DNA from: an uncultured Collinsella sp. | Lineage (GTDB): Bacteria > Actinomycetota > Coriobacteriia > Coriobacteriales > Coriobacteriaceae | Direction: 5' to 3' | DNA: 44,309 bases | Assembly (NCBI GenBank): GCA_934654795.1 | Contig: CAKUGT010000012.1 | Location: 1 to 44,309 of the forward strand | In this document: positions 28,801-36,406 of the stretch, piece after piece | Numbering within the stretch: position 1 is the stretch's first letter | Layout of the letters: the number at the start of each line of letters is the position of its first letter | The notes under the pieces: model-generated | Databases searched by the model: none | What the model was told of the DNA's origin: nothing | Seen by the model: only the letters and a program-made list of their open reading frames with translations | Position numbers and translations under genes: made by a program

Positions 28801-31800
28801 GGATACGCTTGCCGCCGAGCGTGTGACGCTCGAAGCGCGCGTGGGCTCGACCGATGTCGCCGCCGCTGCTGCCGAGGTAACGGCTCGCAATTATGTGCGC
28901 TATGTTCCGGGTGCTTCGGTCTGGAACTTTGATGTGACGTATCGTGGCGGTACGCAAAACTTGGTCAAGGACGGCAAGGACACCGGCAAGAGCCTGTGGA
29001 CCTTCCATCATCTGCCACAAAAGAAGAACGCCTACTGGACCTTTGACATCACGCTCGAGGTGGGAAACGAAGAGGCCGCCGACACGCTCGACCTGTACGT
29101 GGACTGCGTGGATGGCAAGACGGTGACGATTCCTCTGACTCAAAAGTCGCGCGAGGGCACCCGTGTGCGCTATGTGGCGGAGTATGTGGACGAGGGTTAC
29201 CTTAAGCTGCTCGACGAGTTTAACAAGGCGAATGACTCGACCTATGTGAACTGCGGCAACTTTGAGCAGATCTTTATGCCGCAGACCTACCGCATCTCCA
29301 ATGCTCAGCTTATGACCATGCTGAGTTTTGACGCCAACGCTTCGGCCAAAAAGCATTCCGCCGCGGCCGAGGAGCGCCAGCAGGAGTTCTCGAATGCTGT
29401 GCAGCAGTGGCACGAGTATATGATGGATAACTCGTTTAATGATGTCGATGAGGCCTTTAACGACGCGATTGATCAGATGGTCGCCGATGCGTTTGCCGAG
29501 GAAGAGAAGGGCGGTAAAGAGGGCGAAGCTAGTAAGGAGGGCGAGGCCCAGGGTGGTGCTGCTCGCAAGGCCCGCCGTTCCCCTGCCGCCAGCGACGGCG
29601 AGGGTGATGATGCTGGCAACGACGAGGCCGCGCAGGTTGCGGCCGAGCTCAAGGCCGCGGTCGGCGGGTCGTCGGCGCTGCTAACCCAGCAGGGCGACAG
29701 CTACGGCGTCAATGTGGACAAGATGATCTTTGAGGATGCTTATGGTACCAGCGAGGATTGGTATCAGGAACTTGCGGCGGCCCAGGGCGCGAACGCTGCG
29801 GATGCGGCGGCCATCAAGGAACTTGTCGACCATGCATCGCGAGCGGAGTTTATTGCCCAGCAGGCCGAGGATCTGGTGGGCCAGTCGATGGGTATCGGCC
29901 AGCTCAACCAATACGGAAGCTGGAATGACGCAACCGCTGCGGCGCTCAACAAGTGTGCGGGCATTAAGGCCAGCGAGTACAACGGCCAGTCGACGAGCGG
30001 GTTTAACGATTTGGGCCAGGCGCTCGGCAGCTCGCTGAGCTACAAGGCGGCTGACGACGATACCGTCAAGGGCTTTAAGGTCGCCGCGCCCGATGGCGAG
30101 CAGACGGCCTATATCGAGTCGGAGTTTATCGAGAACTCCAATAACAACAAGAACCAGGCACTTCTGTTTAACTCGATCGCCATGCAGTGCGACATTCTGG
30201 ACAACCTGTACGACAACTGGAATGTGGTCCATAGCCTCAACAACTCCAAGGTGCGCGGATGGCTCATGGCCTGGAAGCGCAACGGCGACGTGAGCGCCCA
30301 TATGAAGCTCATCCGCACGATCCGTTCGCTCAAGAGCTATAAGATCGAGTGCGAGATGTTCGGACAGGTCTTTAAGACCGATGCGTGGAAGGCGGCCGGC
30401 CAGGCGTTTCCTGCGGCGACCCAGGGCATCGGCATCTTTACCGGCATTTACGGCGTGAACGATGCCAGCAAGAACTGGGAGAACGTGAACGTCCGTATGC
30501 AGAAGGTGAAGGGCGAGCGCGAGGGCTATGAGCTTCAGCATACGCGCTTGCTTGCCAAGCCCGAGAAGACCGAGGACGACTGGAAGTGCATTTACGCGCT
30601 GCGTGACGCCATGGAGAAGGCGCGTGCGTTTGAGGATCTGCTGTATCGCCAGCTCTGCCACGACAGCACCGATGTGGCAGTGGGCTCCATTATGACAATC
30701 GCTGGCGTGCTGACGGCCGGTTCGGCGGGTACCGTGGTGGGCGCTGCCTATGACGCGGCTTCGACCAGCGTAGGTTCGGAGCGTGCGATTAAGCTGACCA
30801 ATGCCGAATGCGCCTACGATGTTGCCTGCGAGCAGGTGGAGCGCGCGTGCCAGAATCGTATTACGGTTAACTGGGGCGAGCTGACCGATGCCGAGGTCTA
30901 CAAGGCCAACAAGGACGGCTTGATCTCGGATGAAAAGATGCAGTCGATCTTCGAGGCGCGTTATCGCAATGTGCCTGCCAAGGCAGCACCCGACCCTGCG
31001 GGCGTGGTGTACGAGGGCCTGCTGTCCAATACGGTTGAAGGCGCGGCGGTTGGGCTGTGGAGCGCCGACGATGCGGCCGGTACCAATGCAGTGCGTTGGG
31101 ATGCCGAGGAGTATGAGCAGGACAATCCGCTTGCGACGGGTGCGGACGGTGCTTACAACTGGAATACGCCGACCGGCTGGTATCAGGTGCGCGTGACCAA
31201 GGACGGGTATGAGGAGGCGCGTTCGGCTTGGCTGCGCGTGCCGCCGATTCAGACTGAGGTGAACATTGGCTTGGTGTCGACGGCGGCGCCCGAGGTAGCT
31301 TCGGCCCATGCCTATACCGATTGCATCGAGGTTGAGTTTGCGCAGTATATGGATGCGAGCGACGATGCCCTGGTCGCATTGTGCGCGCAGGGCTTGAGCG
31401 ACGTGACGTATACGTGGCTCGACAAGCAGGACGATCCCAATGGCAAGCCGCTGTCGCGCGTGCTGCGTATTCGCTATGCCGATGCGTGTGAGGCGGGCTC
31501 GACGGTGGCGTTTGAGCTCGACGGTGCTCGCAACTACGCCGGCACGGCCATGGCGCGCTGGGCAAGTGGCGAGCTTGTCGTGGGCGTTCGTGCCGACAAG
31601 CTCAAGCTCAACGTGGAACAGGCCGTGACCATGCTTGATGGCAGTGACTTTGAGCTGGTGGCGCACGTGACCGATAAGGCGGGCAGGCCGTTTGCGGGCG
31701 CCAAGGTTAGTGTTGGGCTGGAGTCCTCGGCTATCTGCTCTGTCGATGCCACCCAGGCCGTGACGGGCGAGGACGGCGCGGCGACGTTTGTGCTGCATGG

Positions 31801-32497
31801 TGCTCTGCCCGGTTTGACGACGTTGACGGCGGCGGTGGACGGCACGGCGCTGTCCAAGCAGGTCGACGTTCGCGTGTCTGCCGAGGCAGTGCGACCGGCG
31901 CGACCGGTGGCGACGATTGGTGCGACGACGTTTGGTGCATGGTCGCCCAAGGAGAACTACATTACGGTGCCCAAGGGCACGAAGCTGGAGCTTTCGGCCG
32001 AGGATGGCGCGACGATTTGGTACACCACCAACGACACCTGCCCCTGCCGTGACGAAGGCCGCGTAAAGTACACCGAGCCCATTGCGCTCGATAGCAACAT
32101 GTATGTGCGCATTGCGGCACAGCGCCCTGGCATGTCGTACAGCGAGTATTCCGAGCGTCTGAACATTACGATTACGGTGACTGATGAGCCGACGCCTGAG
32201 CCGACGCCCGATCCCAGTCTGAAGCCAGAGCCCGAGCCGACGCCTGACGGCGGCGAGCAGGGCGGCGGTACGGATGGCTCTGGTGGCGCCGGGGTCCCTG
32301 CGGGCAGTTCGACTTCGACGACGACCACGGTGACGACGGACAAGTCCAAGGGTAAGGGCGAGAACGGCAAGAAGTCCGGCGGCACGGAGCTTGCCAGCAC
32401 GGGTGACTCCGCCGCGATGACGGTCGCTGCTCTGAGCATCGCCGGCGCAACCGTTGCCACCGCCGGCATCGCCGCAACCAAGCGCCGCAAGCGTTAG
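25859..32497 (+). CDS. Giant LAxTG-anchored surface protein D (2212 residues)
   Basis: It has a signal peptide unlike that of its neighbours (CRRLTIAAVTFTMVTGSLPVGAFA) and an acidic Ala/Asp/Pro spacer. BspA-type leucine-rich repeats follow at about 180-440 (ALPDSVEELKSYAFYKSKTL pattern), then a long middle region with Ig-like strands. A Lys/Glu/Gly-rich linker lies near 1213-1240, then a helical region with a hydrophobic Gly/Ala segment at about 1604-1643. A carboxypeptidase-regulatory-like domain (about 1716-1804), a bacterial Ig domain (about 1911-2008) and a chitobiase-C-terminal-like domain (about 2015-2107) complete the extracellular part. The protein ends with a Pro/Gly stalk, LASTG at 2178-2182 and KRRKR. 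Likely adhesin or host/mucin-binding protein; function unproven. Confidence 0.85.
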   Translation: MRWTTARALCRRLTIAAVTFTMVTGSLPVGAFAEALNTDGTFVQTDNGQAADAAPADSADAQTSDSASADPAPDAGAADPTVLDTGDTPTPPDSEIASAAGLTGAGQTESTPVATLAIDLVEGKELAEQQKQEETAEAEATWNEDLGLWMTSKGATGVKDEYDDGYVAGEQTPAQYYFSIDSLTNEISIEYGDAGITTLEVPSTIDDKNVVSLTGMGSAALTSITFAPNSHVRSVGGLGGSSIKEIALPDSVEELKSYAFYKSKTLQTVTWPNNAAFTTIPEQAFKECEQLDDKVVATLPPSVKTIDYLAFAYCGVPQFYVSDTTVLTFTQINVPGTVERIERNAFDGCSHVSSATIGDGVKYIGAHAFASLDPAIAGKEIVLPKSVEMIEWGAFENTRYGNETNHNAVALRVMNPDLQFGEAGYPGDYNERVTIDGVTYAIPFGEGQTIYAYATDSAGNPSMVKKLADAVADRKDSVDSSKPAYTFEWMGEAAQVTGKLPQSATATLVQAGQSTPLAVGDDGSFTADALSKTAATLRISLSGYYDMVLARPGDQMTGTWNIGEIKAEDFTKIPTSRAIELNVAYLEPVAGQDKTERIELDSLDNIDLTVKSGGKTLKPAKGDKENDYRIQGTALVVSQAIADADQDLEITLVPKDSLKLGGATATVKPSAGKVDIDLKPWGTATVTTKGDYQGANRVLVFRTSDGKLVADGVTYLMGYEDDGTTPIMKAETPRLKAGSYTIVAFNKTSYDIQATSYSTFSRLGLTVGKHIAQKQVKIEDGKQLDVTLDVPTFDVETYRAERGLTAGSVIADSSAVVGAETELRIHYELKDSQAAKIEIPLAKDAVEDVSAGAREAGASSDAMWAATTWEGDNLVLDMKKGMGADVFVRFKPKAAGIYAVSPLITLGEVTLPLGSTTLEVSGSRIEVDNTDVHSLLGNVAYVYAAPGKSVQLTVGTGSSAAKYTGKTNKLGRAKIEYELPQDTLAAERVTLEARVGSTDVAAAAAEVTARNYVRYVPGASVWNFDVTYRGGTQNLVKDGKDTGKSLWTFHHLPQKKNAYWTFDITLEVGNEEAADTLDLYVDCVDGKTVTIPLTQKSREGTRVRYVAEYVDEGYLKLLDEFNKANDSTYVNCGNFEQIFMPQTYRISNAQLMTMLSFDANASAKKHSAAAEERQQEFSNAVQQWHEYMMDNSFNDVDEAFNDAIDQMVADAFAEEEKGGKEGEASKEGEAQGGAARKARRSPAASDGEGDDAGNDEAAQVAAELKAAVGGSSALLTQQGDSYGVNVDKMIFEDAYGTSEDWYQELAAAQGANAADAAAIKELVDHASRAEFIAQQAEDLVGQSMGIGQLNQYGSWNDATAAALNKCAGIKASEYNGQSTSGFNDLGQALGSSLSYKAADDDTVKGFKVAAPDGEQTAYIESEFIENSNNNKNQALLFNSIAMQCDILDNLYDNWNVVHSLNNSKVRGWLMAWKRNGDVSAHMKLIRTIRSLKSYKIECEMFGQVFKTDAWKAAGQAFPAATQGIGIFTGIYGVNDASKNWENVNVRMQKVKGEREGYELQHTRLLAKPEKTEDDWKCIYALRDAMEKARAFEDLLYRQLCHDSTDVAVGSIMTIAGVLTAGSAGTVVGAAYDAASTSVGSERAIKLTNAECAYDVACEQVERACQNRITVNWGELTDAEVYKANKDGLISDEKMQSIFEARYRNVPAKAAPDPAGVVYEGLLSNTVEGAAVGLWSADDAAGTNAVRWDAEEYEQDNPLATGADGAYNWNTPTGWYQVRVTKDGYEEARSAWLRVPPIQTEVNIGLVSTAAPEVASAHAYTDCIEVEFAQYMDASDDALVALCAQGLSDVTYTWLDKQDDPNGKPLSRVLRIRYADACEAGSTVAFELDGARNYAGTAMARWASGELVVGVRADKLKLNVEQAVTMLDGSDFELVAHVTDKAGRPFAGAKVSVGLESSAICSVDATQAVTGEDGAATFVLHGALPGLTTLTAAVDGTALSKQVDVRVSAEAVRPARPVATIGATTFGAWSPKENYITVPKGTKLELSAEDGATIWYTTNDTCPCRDEGRVKYTEPIALDSNMYVRIAAQRPGMSYSEYSERLNITITVTDEPTPEPTPDPSLKPEPEPTPDGGEQGGGTDGSGGAGVPAGSSTSTTTTVTTDKSKGKGENGKKSGGTELASTGDSAAMTVAALSIAGATVATAGIAATKRRKR

Positions 32498-32533
32498 GTT
32501 TTGGTGGCGGCGCCTGTCCTCGGCTTTTACAAA

Positions 32534-32590
32534 ATCTCAATCTGTAACACCAAACTGCCCAAAACGGCTCTAGATGTTACAGATTGAGAT
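32534..32590. repeat. Inverted TGTAACA repeat pair, copy 2
   Basis: ATCTCAATCTGTAACA faces TGTTACAGATTGAGAT across 25 bases, a perfect pair. It follows surface gene D at the same distance as copy 1 follows gene C. Confidence 0.75.
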
Positions 32591-32615
32591 GAACTGTTCG
32601 GCCGCCAACCTAACG

Positions 32616-32670
32616 TCTCGATCTGTAACACGTGGCGAGGAATTTGGTCTCTAACTGTTACAGATTGAGA
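32616..32670. repeat. Inverted TGTAACA repeat pair, copy 3
   Basis: TCTCGATCTGTAACA faces TGTTACAGATTGAGA. The spacer resembles that of copy 1 (GGAATTTG..CTCTAAC), so this copy, not copy 2, is the counterpart of copy 1; copy 2 is an extra insertion. Confidence 0.75.
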
Positions 32671-32694
32671 CAAAATGACCGGGCAAGTCCCCAG

Positions 32695-32727
32695 CCACCA
32701 CAAAGGTGCCTGTCCCCATCGTGGTGG
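32695..32727. repeat. REP-like palindrome with CTGTCCCC core
   Basis: CCACCAC and GTGGTGG flank AAAGGTGCCTGTCCCCATC. It has the same orientation and the same position relative to the TGTAACA repeat as the copy at 25718. Confidence 0.7.
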
Positions 32728-32747
32728 TCTGGGCGGCCGGCATAGAA

Positions 32748-32783
32748 AAAGTCCCCGCCGGGCGCATGCTCGACGGGGACTTT
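32748..32783. terminator. Bidirectional terminator between surface gene D and nfnB
   Basis: AAAGTCCCCGCCG pairs with CGACGGGGACTTT (one mismatch) with A and T runs on either side. It mainly ends the minus-strand nfnAB message. Confidence 0.8.
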
Positions 32784-32811
32784 GCCGTTTAGCGGCTAGC
32801 GCTGAGGGTGA

Positions 32812-34221
32812 TTACTCGCCCAGCAGGCTCTTGGTGATGGAAGCGGCGGCCTTCTTGCCGGCGCCCATCGCCAGAATGACCGTAGCGGCACCGGTGACGA
32901 TGTCGCCGCCGGCCCAGATGCGGGGATCGGTGGTCTGGCCGGTCTCCTCGTCGGCAACGATGTAGCCCCACTTGTTGAGCTCCATCTTGCCGCCGATCTT
33001 GGCAGCGAAGGGGTTGGCGTTGGTGCCGATAGCCGAGATCGCGACATCGCAGGGGATCTCCTCGATGGCGCCCTCGATGGCGACCGGACGACGACGGCCG
33101 GACTCGTCGGGCTCGCCGAGCTCCATCTTCTGGACCTTGACGGCGCACACGGAGCCGTCCTCGCCAGCGACAAACTCGAGCGGGGAGACGAGCGGCAGGA
33201 CCTCGACGCCCTCGGCCTTAGCGTGGTGCAGCTCGGCGCGACGGCAGGGCATCTCGTCCTCGGTACGACGGTAGGCGATGATGGCGTGCTCGGCGCCCAG
33301 GCGCTTGGCGGTACGGACGGCGTCCATAGCCACGTTGCCGCCACCAAAGACGACGACGTTCTTGCCGTGCTTGGTGGGGGTGTCGTACTCGGGGAACTTG
33401 TTGGCCTTCATCAGGTTCACGCGGGTGAGGTACTCGTTGGCGAAGAAGACGTTGGGCAGGTTCTCGCCGGGGACGTTGAGGAACTTGGGCAGGCCGGCGC
33501 CGGTCGCCACGTAGATGGCGTCGAAGCCCTGCTCGAACAGCTCCTCGGCCGTGGCCATGTTGCCCACGACGGAGTTGTACTCAAACTTGACGCCCATGTC
33601 CTCCAGGCCGTCAATCTCGCGCTTGACGACTGCCTTGGGCAGACGGAACTCGGGGATGCCGTAGACCAGCACGCCGCCGCCGGTAAAGAAGGCCTCGAAG
33701 ACGGTGACGTCAAAGCCGTTACGGGCGAGTTCGCCGGCGCAGGTGATGCCGGACGGGCCGGAGCCGACGACGGCGACCTTCTTGCCGTTCTTGGGGGCCA
33801 TCTTGGGCGTGGAGGCGAGCTCGGGGCGGTCACCCAGGAAGCGCTCGAGCTGGCCGATGGCCACGGGCTCGGACTTCTTACCACGGATGCACTTGCCCTC
33901 GCACTGGTTCTCCTGCGGGCAGACGCGGCCGCAGATGGCGGGAAGCATGGAGTCCTCGCGGATGGTATCGAGAGCGCCGCCGAAGTCCTTCTCACGGATC
34001 TGCTCGATAAAGCGGGGGATGTTGATGTTGACGGGGCAGCCCTCAACGCAGAACGGCTTCTTGCAGTTGAGGCAGCGCTCGGCCTCGGCCAGCGCCATCT
34101 CCTCGGTAAAGCCCTTGTCGACGGGGCGGAAGTCGCAGGCGCGCTCGGCAGCCGGCTCCTCGTTATCGGGGGTGCGGGGCGACTTCATATCGGCAACGAA
34201 ACGACCGTTAACTAGTGGCAT
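32812..34221 (-). CDS. nfnB: NfnB: large subunit of ferredoxin:NADP+ transhydrogenase (GltD-like)
   Basis: The 469-residue flavoprotein has an N-terminal iron-sulfur region (CLNCKKPFCVEGCPVNI and ICGRVCPQENQCEGKC), an FAD site VVGSGPSGITCAGELA, an NADPH-type site VFGGGNVAMDAVRTAKRLGA, and a C-terminal GGDIVTGAATVILAMGAGK. By itself it resembles the small subunit of glutamate synthase. It overlaps by 10 bases with an NfnA-type gene and no gltB is present, which favours the bifurcating NADH-dependent reduced ferredoxin:NADP+ oxidoreductase NfnAB. The complex interconverts NADH, NADPH and reduced ferredoxin, as expected in an anaerobe. Confidence 0.85.
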   Translation of the reverse strand: MPLVNGRFVADMKSPRTPDNEEPAAERACDFRPVDKGFTEEMALAEAERCLNCKKPFCVEGCPVNINIPRFIEQIREKDFGGALDTIREDSMLPAICGRVCPQENQCEGKCIRGKKSEPVAIGQLERFLGDRPELASTPKMAPKNGKKVAVVGSGPSGITCAGELARNGFDVTVFEAFFTGGGVLVYGIPEFRLPKAVVKREIDGLEDMGVKFEYNSVVGNMATAEELFEQGFDAIYVATGAGLPKFLNVPGENLPNVFFANEYLTRVNLMKANKFPEYDTPTKHGKNVVVFGGGNVAMDAVRTAKRLGAEHAIIAYRRTEDEMPCRRAELHHAKAEGVEVLPLVSPLEFVAGEDGSVCAVKVQKMELGEPDESGRRRPVAIEGAIEEIPCDVAISAIGTNANPFAAKIGGKMELNKWGYIVADEETGQTTDPRIWAGGDIVTGAATVILAMGAGKKAAASITKSLLGE

Positions 34222-35051
34222 GCGCAGCTCTTTTCCTCATAGGCCTTGAGGGACTCGCCCTCTTCGGAACGGTAAGCGGCCTGGCGGGCACGAAGGTCAT
34301 CCCAGTCGACCAGGGTGGCATCGAAGTCGGGGCCGTCGACGCAAGCGAACTTGGTCACGCCGCCCACCTCGACGCGGCAGCAGCCGCACATGCCGGTGCC
34401 GTCAACCATGATGGGGTTGAGGGACGCGGTAATGGGGGTGTCGTACTTCTGGGCGGTGAGGGTCGAGAACTTCATCATCGGAACGGGGCCGACGCAGAAG
34501 ACCTGGCTCACGGCCTTGTCCTGCAGCAGGCGCTCCAGCGGAGCGGTGACAACGCCCTGCTCGCCGTAGGAGCCGTCGTCAGTGGTGATGTGGATGTGGT
34601 CCTCGTCGAGGAGCTCGCGGAACTGGTCCTCCATGAGCAGGAGGTCCTTGGTGCGGGCGCCCATGATGGCGTGCACCTCGTGACCGGTCTCGACCAGGTG
34701 CTTGGCGACCGGGAAGGCAATTGCCAGGCCGACGCCGCCGCCAATGACGGCGCAGGGGCCCTCGGCCATCTCGGTGGGAACGCCCAGCGGGCCCACGACG
34801 TCGCGCAGCGACTCGCCGGCCTCGTAGGTGGAAAGCATTTCGGTGGTCTTGCCGATCACCATGAAGATGAACTCGACCCAGCCCTCGTCACCGTTCCAGC
34901 CAGCTAGGGTAAACGGGACGCGCTCGCCCGTCTCGTTGGCGCGAACCATGAGGAACTGTCCAGCGTGCGCATGTTTGGCGATTGCAGGCGCCTCGATGCG
35001 GAACTTGAACACCTTCTCCGAGAACTGCGTCTTCTCCAGGATCTTATACAT
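34212..35051 (-). CDS. nfnA: NfnA: small subunit of ferredoxin:NADP+ transhydrogenase
   Basis: The 279-residue protein of the ferredoxin-NADP reductase/PyrK-like family has a flavin-binding barrel (RVPFTLAGW), an NAD-binding half (CAVIGGGVGLAIAFPVAKHL) and a C-terminal 2Fe-2S site (GTGMCGCCRVEV with a further Cys in FACVDGP). In Nfn complexes this subunit binds NADH and FAD and carries the 2Fe-2S cluster. The start at 35051 follows GAGAGGGG. Its stop lies within nfnB, giving coupled translation. The alternative, a PyrK-type or sulfide dehydrogenase subunit, is less likely given the adjoining nfnB. Confidence 0.87.
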   Translation of the reverse strand: MYKILEKTQFSEKVFKFRIEAPAIAKHAHAGQFLMVRANETGERVPFTLAGWNGDEGWVEFIFMVIGKTTEMLSTYEAGESLRDVVGPLGVPTEMAEGPCAVIGGGVGLAIAFPVAKHLVETGHEVHAIMGARTKDLLLMEDQFRELLDEDHIHITTDDGSYGEQGVVTAPLERLLQDKAVSQVFCVGPVPMMKFSTLTAQKYDTPITASLNPIMVDGTGMCGCCRVEVGGVTKFACVDGPDFDATLVDWDDLRARQAAYRSEEGESLKAYEEKSCACH

Positions 35052-35156
35052 AGAACCCCTCTCTTGTTAGGGCCGCCGAACCGTGCCTCCACGGAAATGG
35101 ACGGTAGCCCGAGTAAAACCGTACGCGCACAGGCGTTGTGCAGACATACGGTGCAA

Positions 35157-35162
35157 ATTATA
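35157..35162 (-). promoter_or_regulatory. Possible nfnA -10 element
   Basis: On the minus strand this reads TATAAT, 106 bases upstream of the nfnA start. No clear -35 hexamer is seen, so the call is tentative. Confidence 0.35.
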
Positions 35163-35223
35163 CCCTCATGGACATGCTGTTTACGTGTGTCTTCGGCGGT
35201 TGGGAAAAGGGTTTATCCACTTC

Positions 35224-35425
35224 GACCTACCAAATAGGGGCGGGTTTATTTTGGTCGGTTTTATCAGGAAAAACGGCAAAGGGGGCCGGCCTCAGGTTGT
35301 GATGAGGCCGGCCCCCTTTGGGGCGCTATGTGTGTATGGCAGTGCGGGGTTTATTGCGATGCGGCCACCGCGGCGTTTCCGTAGATAAAACCTGCCAAAA
35401 TAAACCTGTCCCTAAATGGTAGGTT
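35224..35425. repeat. 202-bp element with 42-bp inverted REP termini
   Basis: The left end (35224-35265) and right end (35384-35425) are near-identical inverted repeats containing CCTACC, a GGG(A/G)C(A/G)GGTTTATTTTGG stretch and a GGTTTTATC end. Each end alone is a REP-like palindrome of the purF type. The right end directly abuts the pth stop codon. The interior holds a strong terminator hairpin (35277-35320) and no open frame of note. It fills most of the gap between pth and nfnA. Confidence 0.75.
35277..35320. terminator. Perfect 18-bp hairpin inside the 202-bp element
   Basis: CAAAGGGGGCCGGCCTCA and its exact complement flank an 8-base loop. Short A and T runs lie at each side. It may terminate pth transcription on the minus strand. 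Confidence 0.7.
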
Positions 35426-36055
35426 CTAGTGCTTGCCGTTGGCGGAAGCGGCGCCGTTTACGTGATCGCGGGCGTAGATTACGCCGTGGACGATGGCCAG
35501 ACCGGCGGCATCTGCGGCGCGGGCGCAGGTGTCCTGGAAGTCCTCGGCCTCGCGGGCACGCAGCTGCTTGAGCACGTAGTCTGCCACGGCCATCTTGCCG
35601 GGAGGGTTGCCGATGCCGGTGCGGATACGGCTAAAGTCGCGGCTGCCCATCTTGTCGATGATGGAGCGCAGACCGTTGTGACCGGCATGGCCACCGCCCA
35701 CCTTGACGCGCACATCACCGGCGGGAATGTCGAGCTCGTCGTGGATGACGAGCAGCTCCTCGGCCTTGATCTTGTACTCGCGGCAGAGCTTGGAGATGGG
35801 GCCACCCGAGGTATTCATATACGACTGCGGCTTGACCAGCACGATCTGGCGCTTGCCGCCCTCTTCCTCGGCATCGTTGATGTTGATGAGCGCGACCTCG
35901 GCGCCGGCCTGGTTTTTCCAGTACGTGACGCCGGCCTGACGGGCCAGCTCGTCGATCGCCTTAAAGCCGGCGTTGTGGCGGGTCTCGGCATATTCCTCGC
36001 CCGGGTTGCCAAGTCCGGCAACCATGCGAATCTTAAGCGGCTGTGCAGCTGCCAT
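35426..36055 (-). CDS. pth: Peptidyl-tRNA hydrolase
   Basis: The 209-residue enzyme frees tRNA from peptidyl-tRNA that drops off ribosomes. Family motifs are clear: MVAGLGNPGEEYAETRHNAGF (catalytic His in TRHNAGF), KPQSYMNTSGG, VIHDELDIPAG (Asp) and GGGHAGHNGLRSI. The ATG at 36055 lies five bases after AAAGGA; an ATG two codons earlier overlaps that site and the longer frame to 36160 has no support. The stop codon TAG is followed at once by a REP-like repeat. In relatives pth usually lies next to prs; here nearly 2 kb separates them. Confidence 0.95.
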   Translation of the reverse strand: MAAAQPLKIRMVAGLGNPGEEYAETRHNAGFKAIDELARQAGVTYWKNQAGAEVALININDAEEEGGKRQIVLVKPQSYMNTSGGPISKLCREYKIKAEELLVIHDELDIPAGDVRVKVGGGHAGHNGLRSIIDKMGSRDFSRIRTGIGNPPGKMAVADYVLKQLRAREAEDFQDTCARAADAAGLAIVHGVIYARDHVNGAASANGKH

Positions 36056-36168
36056 GTTCATCCTTTCGTTGATTTGTCGCCTGTTATGGTGAGCGACCCT
36101 GTTGCCGCTGTCAAATGGAGGGCAATTGAGGTTGTTTGGGGGCGTTTGGACGGCCGTCAAAATCCGAG

Positions 36169-36374
36169 GTGGACAGTTAGTTCAGATACGTATAAGTTCT
36201 GAGGACTCGAATTGCTCAATTCAATACCGATACGTTGTTTTGGAACTTTAGTTAGTCCATATGACGCTGTTTTGAAGTCTGCCCCGCTTTCAAATAGGGC
36301 GAATGGTATAGAGATAGCTGTAAAACAGCCTAATTCAATGTGTCTATTTATACGTATTTGAACTAACTGTCCAG
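36169..36374. mobile_element. MITE-like element A, about 206 bp
   Basis: The terminal inverted repeats GGACAGTTAGTTCAGATACG (from 36171) and its complement (ending 36372) run 24 bases with one mismatch. The inside is AT-richer than the surroundings and has no convincing gene. It lies upstream of pth and downstream of the nuclease-like gene. A second element with the same ends and nearly the same length lies on the far side of that gene. No target duplication was recognised. Confidence 0.65.
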
Positions 36375-36406
36375 CCCTGTTCGACGGCGCACGGGTGATT
36401 CGCCGT

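Noticed and set aside
29681..31798. 705-codon minus-strand open frame inside surface gene D
   Set aside because: No ribosome site or family features; the forward frame continues unbroken to a proper sorting tail.
32534..32670. Possible CRISPR-like cluster of repeated TGTAACA units
   Set aside because: Units are inverted pairs rather than direct repeats with unique spacers, and no cas gene is present.
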